DNA from: JACVRW01 sp963812915
Lineage (GTDB): Bacteria > Actinomycetota > Thermoleophilia > Solirubrobacterales > Thermoleophilaceae
DNA length: 64,000 bases
Direction: 5' to 3'
Assembly: GCA_963812915.1 (NCBI GenBank)
Contig: CAWEXB010000003.1
Span: 372,001 to 436,000, forward strand
In this document: piece after piece, positions 53,417 to 62,084 of the stretch
Layout: each line of letters starts with the position of its first letter
How positions within the stretch are numbered: position 1 is the stretch's first letter
The notes under the pieces: generated by a model
Database searches by the model: none
Seen by the model: the letters and a program-made list of their open reading frames with translations, nothing else
What the model was told of the DNA's origin: nothing
Made by a program: the position numbers and the translations under genes

Positions 53417-54121
53417 ATGAGCGACACCTTCACCATTGGTGGGGAACGGGTCCGTCCGCGAAGTCTCGACCACGTGGCCCTCTGGGTGGCCGAGCGAGAG
53501 CCGCTCGCCACACTCCTCTGCGACCACCTCGGCATGCACGTGATCGAGGAGACCGAGTCGTTCACGCTCGTGGGCGTCCACGCGAAGCTCGGGAAGCTCA
53601 CTTTGTTCGAGGCGGAGCCGCCGCGGTCGCCGGGAGCGCTCGAGCGCGTGGTCCTGCGAGTGCGCGACCTCGACTACGTCGTCGGGCGGCTTCCGGTGGA
53701 GGTGGAACGTGACGCGCACGGGGCCGTCTTCGAGGCGCCCGAGGGGCTGCGGCTGGGCCTGGTCGAGGCCGAAGGCGTCGACTTCGATCTCGACCACGTG
53801 GTGCTCCGCCTGCCCGATCCGACGGGCGCCGCGCGCGAGCTCGCGGCCATGGGGTTCGAGCGACATGACGGGCACGTGGCGGTGGCCGACCGGCGCGTTC
53901 GGCTGGTCGAGGGCCGGCCCGACGATGGCGGCCGGCCACTGCTCAACCACCTCGCCGTGCTCGTTGATTCCGCCCGCGAGGTGCAGGATCAGGCGACGGC
54001 GCGCGGCTTCGAGATCGACGACGTGAAGGACGCACCGAACACCTTCGCGGTCTTCCTGCGCGGGCCGGCCGGCGTCCGGATCGAGTACGTGGAGCACAAG
54101 CCGGGCTTCGCCCTCGTCTAG
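53417..54121 (+). CDS. VOC (glyoxalase/dioxygenase) superfamily protein
   Basis: About 234 residues with two tandem beta-alpha-beta-beta-beta modules: LDHVALWVAEREPLATLLCD (first) and LDHVVLRLPDPTGAARELAA, with LNHLAVLVDSAREVQDQATA and AGVRIEYVEHKPGFALV (second). His and Glu at the expected metal positions (LDHVAL, LNHLAV, IEYVEHK) are present. The function could be a dioxygenase or an isomerase/epimerase. ATG 53417 is chosen over ATG 53399 because TAGCCT (53404-53409) lies exactly 7 nt upstream. The flavoprotein gene begins right after the stop, suggesting a shared aromatic-type substrate. Confidence 0.8.
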   Translation: MSDTFTIGGERVRPRSLDHVALWVAEREPLATLLCDHLGMHVIEETESFTLVGVHAKLGKLTLFEAEPPRSPGALERVVLRVRDLDYVVGRLPVEVERDAHGAVFEAPEGLRLGLVEAEGVDFDLDHVVLRLPDPTGAARELAAMGFERHDGHVAVADRRVRLVEGRPDDGGRPLLNHLAVLVDSAREVQDQATARGFEIDDVKDAPNTFAVFLRGPAGVRIEYVEHKPGFALV

Positions 54122-55213
54122 GTGGTCTCCGACCTGGTCGTCGCCGGGGCCGGGATGGCCGGCCTTGTGGCGGCGGCCGAGGCGCGCCGGCTGGGCGCCT
54201 CGGGGCTCGTGCTCGAGAAGCTCGGCCGCCCGGGCGGCTCGATGCGCCTGTCCAGCGGGGTGGTCTGGCGTCACCGCGACTTCGCCCGCTTCCGAGCCGA
54301 GTGCCCCGCCGGCGACGAGCGCCTCCAGCGCATGCTTTTCGACCGCCTCGACGCCGACCTGACGTGGCTGGAGGCGCTCGGCGCGCCGGTGACCGAGGGC
54401 GGGACGGGCAATCCGCTGACGACCGGCCTGCGCTTCGACCCCGCCCGTTTGACGGACGCGCTCGTGGCGGCCGCCGGTGGGCTCGGGTCTGCGGACGGCT
54501 CCGGTGTCGTCGTCGGGCGCGCCCTGCTGGAACCGCCCGACGGTACGCCGCTGATCCTCGCGACCGGCGGGTTCGCGGCGAGCCGCCGCCTCCTGCGTGA
54601 GCACGTGACGCGGGAGGCGGAGCACGTGCTGCTGCGCACGGCCCCGGGGAGCACCGGCGACGGCCTGCGAGTGGGCCTTGACGCCGGCGCGCTCACCGGT
54701 CGGGGGCTCGACGAGGTGTACGCACGCGCGATGCCGGCGCCGCCGGCGCGGGTCGCCCCCGAGGACTTCGTGCGATTCGCGCAGCTCTACGCGCGCCATG
54801 CGGAGGTGGTGAACGAACGCGGCGAGCGCTTCGAGGCGGCGACCTGGTCGGAGATAGACGTGGCGCAGTGGACGGCGCGCCAGCCGCGCGCACGCGCGTG
54901 GCTCCGTGTGCCCCGGGCACGGCTCGGCGAGCGCGTGCGGGACCGCACCGTCGGCGACATGGTCGAGGCCGCGGCGGGAGCGGGCGCCCCCGTCCGGCAG
55001 GGGGCCGAGCATGTGACCGTGGAGACCGTGGCGGGCATCACCACGACCCTCGGCGGCCTCCTCGTGGACGAGCACGCCCGTGCCGGGCCGAACCTGTTCG
55101 CCTGCGGGGCGGATGTCGGAGGGATCGCTACCGGCGGGTACGCGAGCGGCCTCGCGGCCGCGCTGGTGTTCGGGAGGATTGCGGCCAGGGCCGCGCTGGG
55201 AGTGGCGCCGTGA
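54122..55213 (+). CDS. FAD-dependent oxidoreductase, fumarate reductase/KSTD-like
   Basis: This 363-residue flavoprotein has an N-terminal FAD site (DLVVAGAGMAGLVAAAEARR with GLVLEKLGRPGGSMRLSSGV), an FAD-proximal central motif (LILATGGFAASRRLLREHV) and a C-terminal FAD segment (NLFACGADVGGIATGGYASG). It resembles the fumarate reductase/succinate dehydrogenase flavoprotein superfamily (3-ketosteroid dehydrogenase, NadB) but is shorter, missing part of the capping domain. A NadB role is possible but no aspartate-binding signature is evident. GTG 54122 directly follows the VOC stop. It overlaps the next gene by GTGA. Confidence 0.8.
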   Translation: MVSDLVVAGAGMAGLVAAAEARRLGASGLVLEKLGRPGGSMRLSSGVVWRHRDFARFRAECPAGDERLQRMLFDRLDADLTWLEALGAPVTEGGTGNPLTTGLRFDPARLTDALVAAAGGLGSADGSGVVVGRALLEPPDGTPLILATGGFAASRRLLREHVTREAEHVLLRTAPGSTGDGLRVGLDAGALTGRGLDEVYARAMPAPPARVAPEDFVRFAQLYARHAEVVNERGERFEAATWSEIDVAQWTARQPRARAWLRVPRARLGERVRDRTVGDMVEAAAGAGAPVRQGAEHVTVETVAGITTTLGGLLVDEHARAGPNLFACGADVGGIATGGYASGLAAALVFGRIAARAALGVAP

Positions 55214-56292
55214 TCGACGGCGAGGGGCACGCGTTCGGGAACGGCGAGCCGTTCACGATCGGGCTCGAAGAGGAGGTGCTGCTGGTGGACGCCGGCAGCT
55301 TCCGCCTGGCCCACACCGCCGACCGGATCCTGCCGCGCATCGACCTGCCCGAGGGACGGGCCGACCACGAGGCCTTCCTCGCTCAGCTCGAGCTGCGCTC
55401 GGCGCCGTCCGAATTGGTCTTCGAGGCGGTGAGGCAGCTGGAGGAGGGAAGGGCCGTGGCCCGCGAGGCCGGAGCGACGCTGCTCGCCGCCGGCGTGCAT
55501 CCCGACGCCGCATACGGCGACACGCGCCTGGTGCGTTCCGAGCGCTACCGGCGGGTCGAGGACCAGATGCGTGGGCTCATCCGCCGCACGCCCGAGTGTG
55601 CGCTCCACGTGCACGTTGGCGTGCCGGACCCCGCAACGGCCGTCGCGGTGCTGAACGGGTGGCGCGAGGCGCTGCCCCTGCTGCACGGGCTCGGGGCGAG
55701 TTCGCCCTTCTGGTTCGGACTCGACTCGGGAATGGCGAGCTCGCGTGCCGCCGTCATCCGCGCATACCCGGGTCGCGGCGTACCGCCCGCCCTGCGCGAC
55801 TGGGACCATTACGTCGAGACGCTCCACGCGATCCGTGTGGGAGGCGGCCCCCGTGACAAGACAATGGTCTGGTGGGACGCGCGGCCGCAGCCGCGGCTGG
55901 GCACGGTCGAGCTGCGGGAGATCGACGTCCAGTCGAACCTCGACGCCGCCGCCGGGATCGCCGCCCTCGCTCGCGCCCTGGCCCTCCGGGCGGCCGAGTC
56001 CCCGATTCGGCGCCCGGCGCCGGACCAGGCGCTGCACTGGTCGAGCTTCCGAGCCGCGCGCGACGGGTTGGACTCCGAGATCCTCTACGGCGGCCGCCTG
56101 CGACCGCTGCGGGAGGCGGCGCGGGAGCTGCTGGCGGAGTTGCACGGCGAGGACCCCGCGCTCGACGGCGTCGAGCGAATCCTCGCCGATGGCGGGGGCG
56201 CAGACCGGCAGCGCGCCGCGCACGCGCGCGGCGGCATGCCGGCCCTGCTCGCGTTCTTGGTGGACGAGACGGCTCGCCCCCTGCCGCGCTAG
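55210..56292 (+). CDS. Glutamate-cysteine ligase family 2 protein (YbdK-like)
   Basis: This 360-residue carboxylate-amine ligase of GCS2 type has FTIGLEEEVLLVDAGSFRLA (metal-binding Glu residues), LELRSAPSELVFEAVRQLEE, CALHVHVGVPDPATAVAVLN (His/Glu site), SSPFWFGLDSGMASSRAAVI, DWDHYVETLHAIRVGGGPRD and GTVELREIDVQSNLDAAAGI. Family members ligate glutamate to cysteine or another amine; in actinobacteria some are linked to mycothiol or ergothioneine metabolism, but no such gene is nearby. GTG 55210 overlaps the flavoprotein stop. Its end overlaps the convergent sigma gene by 4 nt. Confidence 0.9.
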   Translation: MIDGEGHAFGNGEPFTIGLEEEVLLVDAGSFRLAHTADRILPRIDLPEGRADHEAFLAQLELRSAPSELVFEAVRQLEEGRAVAREAGATLLAAGVHPDAAYGDTRLVRSERYRRVEDQMRGLIRRTPECALHVHVGVPDPATAVAVLNGWREALPLLHGLGASSPFWFGLDSGMASSRAAVIRAYPGRGVPPALRDWDHYVETLHAIRVGGGPRDKTMVWWDARPQPRLGTVELREIDVQSNLDAAAGIAALARALALRAAESPIRRPAPDQALHWSSFRAARDGLDSEILYGGRLRPLREAARELLAELHGEDPALDGVERILADGGGADRQRAAHARGGMPALLAFLVDETARPLPR

Positions 56293-57173
56293 GCGGCGTT
56301 GCGGAGGGCGGAGACCGAGTCTTCCCGGGCGAGGCGCCGTAGCGCCCGGTCCTCGAGCTGGCGGACGCGCTCGCTCGAGAGGCCAAGGCGGCGGCCGGTC
56401 TCGCGCAGCGCCTGAGGCTCCTCGCGGTCGAGGCCGAAGCGCAGCGTGATGACATTGCGCTCCACCTCGGGCAGCGTGCCGACGGCGTCGCGCAGCCGCG
56501 CGCCATCGATGTCGGAGGCGACCTCCTCCTCGATCGACGGGCCGTCCGCGGAGATCAGATCGCCGAGCTCGGTCTCGCCGTCCTCGCCGACGCCCTGGTT
56601 GAGGCTCGTCGGGCCACGGTCGGCGCGGCGGATGTCGGCCACCTCGTCGAGCGGCAGCTCGACCTTCTCGGCGATCTCCTCCTCGGTCGGCTGGCGGCCG
56701 AGCTCCACCGCGAGCTTGCGCTCCGCATCCTGGATCTTGCGCGCGCGGGCGACGATGTGCACCGGCAGGCGCACCGTACGACCCGAGTTCGCGAGACCGC
56801 GGCCAATGGCCTGGCGGATCCAGAGCGTGCCGTAGGTGGAGAACTTGAATCCCTTGCGCCAATCGAACTTCTCAACCGCGCGGATCAGGCCGAGCATGCC
56901 CTCCTGGATCAGATCCCCGAGCGGCAGGCCCTGCCCCTGGTACTTGCGTGCGACCGAGATCACGAGGCGCAGGTTGGCATTGATCATTCGCTCCTTGGCC
57001 GCGAGGTCGCCGCGCTCGATTCGCTTCGCGAGCTCGACCTCCTCCTCGGCGGTAAGGAGTGGGTGGCGTCGCGCCTCGTTGAAGAAGAGCTGGAGGGAAT
57101 CCTCGAGCTCCGGCGAGGTCGCGGCGCGACTCTCCGGCGTTGCGGCCGGACGAATCAGGGTGTCCTGAGACGT
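56289..57173 (-). CDS. Primary-type sigma-70 factor without a canonical start codon
   Basis: Regions in order: 1.2 (LQLFFNEARRHPLLTAEEEV, ELAKRIERGDLAAKERMINA), 2 (NLRLVISVARKYQGQGLPLG, DLIQEGMLGLIRAVEKFDWR, KGFKFSTYGTLWIRQAIGRG), 3 (RTVRLPVHIVARARKIQDAE) and 4 (LPEVERNVITLRFGLDREEP, ETGRRLGLSSERVRQLEDRA). It is about 294 residues, like group 2 sigma factors or a compact housekeeping sigma. Conserved coding extends upstream of the first ATG (56987); the only in-frame candidates near the AAGGAG (57178-57183 on the minus strand) are ACG 57173 and ATT 57176. A TATACT box at 57211-57216 may be its -10. I chose ACG 57173 by spacing. Confidence 0.88.
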   Translation of the reverse strand, partial: TSQDTLIRPAATPESRAATSPELEDSLQLFFNEARRHPLLTAEEEVELAKRIERGDLAAKERMINANLRLVISVARKYQGQGLPLGDLIQEGMLGLIRAVEKFDWRKGFKFSTYGTLWIRQAIGRGLANSGRTVRLPVHIVARARKIQDAERKLAVELGRQPTEEEIAEKVELPLDEVADIRRADRGPTSLNQGVGEDGETELGDLISADGPSIEEEVASDIDGARLRDAVGTLPEVERNVITLRFGLDREEPQALRETGRRLGLSSERVRQLEDRALRRLAREDSVSALRNAA

Positions 57174-57210
57174 AATGTCTCCTTCGTTAGATAGTTCGAC
57201 GTGTATCGAA

Positions 57211-57216
57211 AGTATA
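57211..57216 (-). promoter_or_regulatory. Candidate -10 element of the sigma-70 gene
   Basis: TATACT on the minus strand lies about 38 nt before the presumed sigma start, with the AAGGAG ribosome site between. No clear -35 is present. The rest of 57181-57421 is AT-richer than average and holds nothing else I can name, apart from the AAGGAGG ribosome site of the plus-strand gene. Confidence 0.5.
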
Positions 57217-57421
57217 CATCATCGCGTTTTGCCGGTTACGCGCACCGACCGCGGCGATCTCTACTTACTAACCGTAAGGATAGGGCCAAAGATGAAGCGC
57301 AGATCAACGTGGCGTGCCGGCCTCGGCCCGAGCCCGGGCGCGGTGTCGATCACCGTGTGGCAGGCGTAACCTTGGGGTAGGGAACCCCGCACGTGATGCT
57401 CTCGGCGAAGGAGGCCAGGCC

Positions 57422-58552
57422 ATGCAGGTGTCCGCTCCCGACCGCGACCGGTTGCGCAGGCTTGCGGAGCTGCGGCTCGATCGGCCGGTGGTCCTCAGCC
57501 TCTACGTCGACCTCGACCCGACCGAGTTCGCCACCCCGCCGGCGCGAGCGACGGCGGTGCGCTCGCTGCTCGACGAGGCCGAACGTAGAGTCAAGGAGCG
57601 ACACACGCTGCCCCACGAGGATCGGATGGCGCTGGAAAGCGCGCTCGAACGCACCCGGGCCTTTCTCGAGCGAGAGCTTCCAACCGACGGAGCGCACGCG
57701 GTGGCCGTCTTCGCCAGCCAGCCCGTAGACCTCTTCGAGACGCTGAGGCTCCCGCGCTCGGTGCGCAGCCGCGTGGCGATCGGGCGGTCGCCGCTGGTCG
57801 GGCCGCTGGCCCGGCTCGAGCGGGTCGAGCGGTGGTGCGTAGCGCTCGTGAGTCGCCGCGACGCGCGCATCTTCCGGGGCTCGCCCGACGGCATCCACGA
57901 GATCGAGCAGATCCACGACACGGTCTTCGGTCAGCACGATCAGGGCGGCTGGTCGCAGGCGCGCTACCAGCGCGGCATCGAGAAGGAGAAGGACGACCAC
58001 CTGAAGAACACCGCCGAGGCGCTGATGCGCCACTTCAAGCGCCGCCCGTTCCAGCGGCTGATCACGGGTGGTCCGCGCGAGGTGGTGGCGGACTTCGAGC
58101 AGAAGCTCCACGGCTACCTCCGCGAGCGCCTGGCCGGTCGCATCGAGGTCGACGTGGACACCGCGACGCCGGACCAGGTGCTGCAGGCGGCACAGCCGCG
58201 CTTCGAGGAGCTCGAGCGCGAGCGCGAATCCGAGGCCCTCGAGCGGCTCGGCGAGCGCGGCGCGCGGGGGTTGGGGGAGGTGCTGCCGGCGCTGAACGAG
58301 CGCCGCGTCGAGCTGCTGCTGCTCGAAGAGCAGTTCTCGGCGCCCGGCGCGCAGTGTCCGGAGTGCGGCTGGCTCGGTCCGGCGGACGAGAAGCGCTGCC
58401 CGGTCGACGGCTCGGAGCTCGTCCCGCTCGACAACCTGAGCGACGCGGCCATCGAGCTGGCGCTCCAGCAGTCCGCCGGCCTCCTGGCGATGCGCCACAA
58501 CCCCGAGGCGCTGCGCCAGCACGAGGGCATCGCCGCCGTTCTCAGGTTCTAG
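57422..58552 (+). CDS. Bacterial eRF1-like (baeRF/Vms1-type) release factor homologue
   Basis: This 376-residue protein has the layout of bacterial archaeo-eukaryotic release-factor homologues: an N-terminal domain (DRPVVLSLYVDLDPTEFATP), a central RNase H-like/eRF1-like domain with GQHDQGGWSQARYQRGIEKE (loop in the place of the GGQ of eRF1, with Gln after Ser as in Vms1-like proteins), a third domain (FKRRPFQRLITGGPREVVAD) and a C-terminal zinc-ribbon (CPECGWLGPADEKRCPVDGS). Vms1-type proteins release peptidyl-tRNA from split 50S subunits. ATG 57422 has AAGGAGG upstream. It may join tmRNA and SmpB in ribosome rescue; this role is inference. Confidence 0.8.
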   Translation: MQVSAPDRDRLRRLAELRLDRPVVLSLYVDLDPTEFATPPARATAVRSLLDEAERRVKERHTLPHEDRMALESALERTRAFLERELPTDGAHAVAVFASQPVDLFETLRLPRSVRSRVAIGRSPLVGPLARLERVERWCVALVSRRDARIFRGSPDGIHEIEQIHDTVFGQHDQGGWSQARYQRGIEKEKDDHLKNTAEALMRHFKRRPFQRLITGGPREVVADFEQKLHGYLRERLAGRIEVDVDTATPDQVLQAAQPRFEELERERESEALERLGERGARGLGEVLPALNERRVELLLLEEQFSAPGAQCPECGWLGPADEKRCPVDGSELVPLDNLSDAAIELALQQSAGLLAMRHNPEALRQHEGIAAVLRF

Positions 58553-58989
58553 CTTCGACGCTCGCCCGCTGGTCGAGCGCCGCACGCAGAGCGTCCCGTA
58601 ACGCCCGCTGCTGCCCGAGCGGAAGCGCGGCGATCTCCGGCGGCGGCTGGCTCAGCTGTTGCCACGCCGCCTCGCGGACCCGCCGACCCTCGTCCGTGAG
58701 CGCGAGCAGCTTCACGCGCCGGTCGTACGAGGCGGGACGGCGCTCGATCAACCCTCGCGCCTCGAGCCGATCCACGATGCCGGTGACGTTCGAGGCGTCA
58801 CAGAAGAGCTTCCCGGCCAGCGAGCTCATCGGCAGCTCCGCTCCTGGCTCGATCAGCCGCAGTGCGTGCAACTGCATCGGAGCCAGGCCGAGCTCGCCGG
58901 CCAGCGCCATCATGCGCCCCTTGTGGGCCTGCATCACCCGCCAGAGGAGCTCCCAGGCTTCGCGGCGCGGGATCGTTCGTGGACTCCAT
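58542..58989 (-). CDS. MarR-family regulator, frameshifted near the start
   Basis: The main part has VMQAHKGRMMALAGELGLAP, MQLHALRLIEPGAELPMSSL, AGKLFCDASNVTGIVDRLEA, RGLIERRPASYDRRVKLLAL and TDEGRRVREAAWQQL, a complete MarR winged helix. Its first helix continues upstream in the same frame (REAWELLWR) but that frame has a stop and no start. ATG 58989 (MESTNDPAP) is in another frame; deleting one C in GCGCCGCGAAGCC at about 58962-58968 joins them to MESTNDPAREAWELLWRVM. The divergent ABC exporter (59062) is the likely target, with two ATAGTCGAA sites between. The C-terminus overlaps the end of the eRF1-like gene. Confidence 0.85.
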
Positions 58990-59003
58990 AGTCACGTCGC
59001 ATA

Positions 59004-59028
59004 ATAGTCGAACGGCTAGATAGTCGAA
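59004..59028. promoter_or_regulatory. Direct repeats ATAGTCGAA, candidate MarR site
   Basis: ATAGTCGAA occurs at 59004-59012 and 59020-59028, 16 bp apart, in the 72-bp gap between divergent marR-type and ABC transporter genes. MarR sites are usually palindromic, so this is a weaker candidate. Confidence 0.35.
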
Positions 59029-59061
59029 AACTTCAAATATTCGCTGCTAGGGTGCCTGGAC

Positions 59062-60087
59062 ATGAGCGCTGCCGCAATCGAGACACGAGGTCTCGTACGC
59101 GAGTTCAAGAAGGGCCCGCGCGCCGTCGACGGGATCGACCTGCGGGTGGAGGCGGGCGAGGTCTACGGCTTCCTCGGCCCCAACGGCGCCGGCAAGTCCA
59201 CCACGGTCCACGTGCTCACCACGCTGCTGCCGCCCACCGCGGGCACGGCGCGGGTAGCGGGTCACGACGTCGTGAGCGAGGGTGCGGCGGTCCGCGCCGC
59301 GATCGGGGCGGCCCTACAGGAGGCCGCCCTCGACCCGTTCCTCACCGGGCGCGAGCACATGAAGCTGCAGACCGCGCTCCACGGCATGCGGGGCGAGGAC
59401 GCGCGTGGACGGGCCGACGCGCTGCTCGCGCGGGTGGGCCTCACCGAGGCCGCCGATCGCAAGGTCCGCGGCTACTCCGGCGGCATGAAGCGGCGGCTCG
59501 ACCTGGCGCTCGCGCTCGTGCATCGGCCGCGAATTCTCTTCCTCGATGAGCCGACCACCGGCCTCGACGTGCAGAGCCGCAGCGCGCTCTGGGCGGAGGT
59601 GCAGCGGCTCGCGTCCGATCGCGGCGTGACCGTGTTCCTCACGACTCAGTACCTAGAGGAGGCCGACGTCCTCGCGGACCGCGTGGGCATCATCGACCAC
59701 GGACGGATCGTCGCCGAGGGGACGCCCGAAGCGCTCAAGGCCGAGATCGGGCGCCCGAGCGTCGAGGCGGTCCCCGCCGAGCCGGCCGATCTCGCCCACA
59801 CCAGAGAGGTGCTGGCGCGCTTCGGCGAGACGGTGGCCTCGTCGCCCAAGGGCGCCGCGGTTCGCCTCTCCGGCGGCGACGCCCAGCTCGCCGAGGTCGT
59901 GCGCGCCCTCGACGCCCAGGACATCCCAGTGGAGCACCTGCAGCTGCACGCGCCGACGCTCGACGATGTGTTCCTCGCCAAGACGGGCCGCTCGCTCGAG
60001 GGTGCCGGGGACGGCGGCGAGGAGGACGGGGCCGCCAGCGCGGACGCGGCCGCTAGCCGAGGTCGTCTGGCCAGGCAGGAGGCATGA
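59062..60087 (+). CDS. DrrA-type ABC transporter ATP-binding protein
   Basis: This 341-residue ATPase drives the two following permeases, as in daunorubicin/multidrug DrrAB exporters. Walker A FLGPNGAGKSTTVHVLTTLL, Q-loop ALQEAALDPFLTGREHMKLQ, signature VRGYSGGMKRRLDLALALVH, Walker B RILFLDEPTTGLDVQSRSAL and H-loop VFLTTQYLEEADVLADRVGI are intact. The C-terminal DrrA-type domain (SVEAVPAEPADLAHTREVLA, LQLHAPTLDDVFLAKTGRSL) is present. ATG 59062 follows TAGGGT by 8 nt. The MarR gene upstream is its probable repressor. Confidence 0.95.
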   Translation: MSAAAIETRGLVREFKKGPRAVDGIDLRVEAGEVYGFLGPNGAGKSTTVHVLTTLLPPTAGTARVAGHDVVSEGAAVRAAIGAALQEAALDPFLTGREHMKLQTALHGMRGEDARGRADALLARVGLTEAADRKVRGYSGGMKRRLDLALALVHRPRILFLDEPTTGLDVQSRSALWAEVQRLASDRGVTVFLTTQYLEEADVLADRVGIIDHGRIVAEGTPEALKAEIGRPSVEAVPAEPADLAHTREVLARFGETVASSPKGAAVRLSGGDAQLAEVVRALDAQDIPVEHLQLHAPTLDDVFLAKTGRSLEGAGDGGEEDGAASADAAASRGRLARQEA

Positions 60088-60865
60088 GCCGCTCGACCCT
60101 CCTCGTCCAGGTGGGCATGCTGGCGCGTCGCTCGGTGGTGCGCACCTTCCGGCAGCCGGCCATGATCGTTCCGGCGCTGCTCTTTCCGCTGCTGCTGCTC
60201 GCGATCAACAGCAGCGGGCTCGATCCCGCGACCGAGCTGCCCGGCTTCCCCACCGACTCCTACTTCCAGTTCGCGCTCGCGATCGCGTTCGTGCAGGGTG
60301 CGCTGTTCTCGGCCAACAGCGCCGGCACCAACGTCTCGGCCGACGTCGAGACCGGGTTCCTGAACCGGCTCTCGCTCACCCCCTCCGCCGGGTTGCGCTG
60401 CTGCTCGGCCAGCTCGCCGGCATCCTTGCGCTCGGGCTGCTTCAGGCGCTCACCTTCCTCGGCGTCGGCGTCGTGTTCGGTGCGGGCATCGAGGCCGGCG
60501 TGGCGGGCGCGCTCGTGATAGTCGCTCTGTCGCTCCTGATCTCGCTGGGCTTCGGCTGCATCGGCGCCTTCGTGGCCCTGCGCACGGGGTCCGGCGAGGC
60601 CGTGCAGGGCATCTTCCCGCTGCTCTTCGCCGCCCTCTTCCTCTCCTCGATGGCGCTCCCGCGCAACCTGATCGAGACCGACTGGTTCCGGACCGTCGCG
60701 GACTGGAACCCGGTCTCCTACATGCTCGAGGGCATCCGGTCGCTCGTGATCAGCGGCTGGGACGGCGAAGCCCTGGCGCTCGGCTTCGCCTGCGCCGGCG
60801 GTCTGGCGATACTCACGCTGGCGGCCACTACCTCCGCGCTCCGCACGAGGATGGTGCGAACGTGA
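60084..60865 (+). CDS. ABC-2 type permease, frameshifted
   Basis: The first 100 codons (QVGMLARRSVVRTFRQPAMI, VPALLFPLLLLAINSSGLD, FQFALAIAFVQGALFSANSA, DVETGFLNRLSLTP) and the later part (RRVALLLGQLAGILALGLLQ, ALTFLGVGVVFGAGIEAGVA, IVALSLLISLGFGCIGAFVA, FPLLFAALFLSSMALPRNLI, DWNPVSYMLEGIRSLVISGW) belong to one ABC-2 permease of about 260 residues. The frame changes by one base in the C-run near 60379-60386. The repaired protein has six membrane helices. It overlaps the ATPase stop (ATGA) and the next permease start, so it is one operon. Confidence 0.88.
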
Positions 60866-61638
60866 GCCGCGGCAGCTTCATCTCGGTGGCGCTGGCTGTG
60901 GGCCGGCGCAACGTCCACAATTACTTCACGAACCCGGCGATGATCGTTCCCGGGCTTCTCTTCCCATTGTTCTTCTTCACCGCCTTTGCCGGCGGACTGT
61001 CGCGCGTGGACTCGGTGCCGGGATTCGACTACGACGCCGGCTACACGGCATTCGTGTACGGCTTCGTGCTCCTCCAAGCCTCGGCCTTCGGCGGAATCTT
61101 CACCGGCTTCTCGATCGCGCGCGACTTCGAGTCGGGCTTCTCCCGCCGGCTGATGCTCGCCGCGCCCCGGCGGAGCGGGATCATCGGCGGCTACTGGATC
61201 GCGGCGGTCACCCGCGCGATGTTCAACGTCCTGCTGATCACGGTGGTCGCGCTGATCGCGGGTCTTGAGATCGCGGGCGGCCCACTCGATCTGGTCGGTC
61301 TCTACACCCTCGCGCTGCTGGTCAACGTCGGCGCGATGCTCTTCGGCAGTGGCGTGGCCATGCGGCTGCGCACGATGCAGGCCGGCCCGGCGATGCAGGT
61401 GCCCGCGTTCCTCCTCCTCTTCCTCGCCCCGGTCTGGGTGCCCTACGACCTGCTCGTCGGCTGGGTGCATACGGCCGCCACGGTGAACCCGATCACGCTC
61501 GTGCTCGAGGCGGGTCGGGGCTTCATCGCCGGCGACCCGACCAAGGTGCTGCCCGCGTTCGCGGTGGCGCTCGGGCTGGCCGCGGTCAGCGTCCTGTGGG
61601 CGCGCGGCGGGCTGCGAAGCGCCGAGCGCGCGGCCTGA
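60862..61638 (+). CDS. ABC-2 type permease (second subunit)
   Basis: This 258-residue polytopic protein is homologous to the preceding permease: NYFTNPAMIVPGLLFPLFFF, FVYGFVLLQASAFGGIFTGF, IARDFESGFSRRLMLAAPRR, ITVVALIAGLEIAGGPLDLV, VPAFLLLFLAPVWVPYDLLV and VNPITLVLEAGRGFIAGDP. The presence of two permeases and one ATPase suggests a heterodimeric exporter. It is intact, unlike its partner. It overlaps the partner stop by 4 nt. Confidence 0.93.
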   Translation: MSRGSFISVALAVGRRNVHNYFTNPAMIVPGLLFPLFFFTAFAGGLSRVDSVPGFDYDAGYTAFVYGFVLLQASAFGGIFTGFSIARDFESGFSRRLMLAAPRRSGIIGGYWIAAVTRAMFNVLLITVVALIAGLEIAGGPLDLVGLYTLALLVNVGAMLFGSGVAMRLRTMQAGPAMQVPAFLLLFLAPVWVPYDLLVGWVHTAATVNPITLVLEAGRGFIAGDPTKVLPAFAVALGLAAVSVLWARGGLRSAERAA

Positions 61639-61667
61639 GTGCTGAGTCGGAGCTGTACGCTCCGGCC

Positions 61668-62081
61668 ATGGAGGAGGTACGGGAAGTCGTCGAGGGCGAC
61701 GGCTACGCGGTCGGCAACATCGACGCGCTGGGCGAGGGTCCGGGCTTCCGCAAGGTCCGGCGCGCGCTCGGGGTCACCGCCTTCGGCGTCAACGCGATCG
61801 AGCTCCCGCCGGGCTACGAGACCGGCGGGCACTATCACGACCGCCAGGAGGAGCTCTACTTCGTCCACCGCGGGCAGATCGAGGTGACGCTCGGCGACGA
61901 CGCCACGCATCGGCTCGGCCCGGGCGGGGCGGCGCGCGTCGATGCGGCCACCGTCCGAAAGATCAAGAACGTGGGCGACGAGCCGGCCGTCTACCTCGTG
62001 GTCGGCGGCGAGGGGGGCTACGTGGGCCGCGACGGCAGGCTCGCCGAGGGCGAGACGAGCCGCCTCGGCCCCTCTGCGTAG
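61668..62081 (+). CDS. Cupin-domain protein
   Basis: This 137-residue protein has a single cupin barrel: VNAIELPPGYETGGHYHDRQ, EELYFVHRGQIEVTLGDDAT, HRLGPGGAARVDAATVRKIK and NVGDEPAVYLVVGGEGGYVG. The metal motif G(X)5HxH(X)nE(X)6G is present as GGHYHDRQEELYFVHRG. Substrate and reaction are unknown. ATG 61668 lies 6 nt after TACGCT (61656-61661). It is followed 3 nt later by the DUF72 gene. Confidence 0.85.
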   Translation: MEEVREVVEGDGYAVGNIDALGEGPGFRKVRRALGVTAFGVNAIELPPGYETGGHYHDRQEELYFVHRGQIEVTLGDDATHRLGPGGAARVDAATVRKIKNVGDEPAVYLVVGGEGGYVGRDGRLAEGETSRLGPSA

Positions 62082-62084
62082 TCG

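Noticed and set aside
54122..55213. Assignment of the flavoprotein as L-aspartate oxidase (nadB)
   Set aside because: FAD-binding segments fit the superfamily, but the protein is short and I see no aspartate/fumarate-binding signature; it is also far from nadA and nadC.
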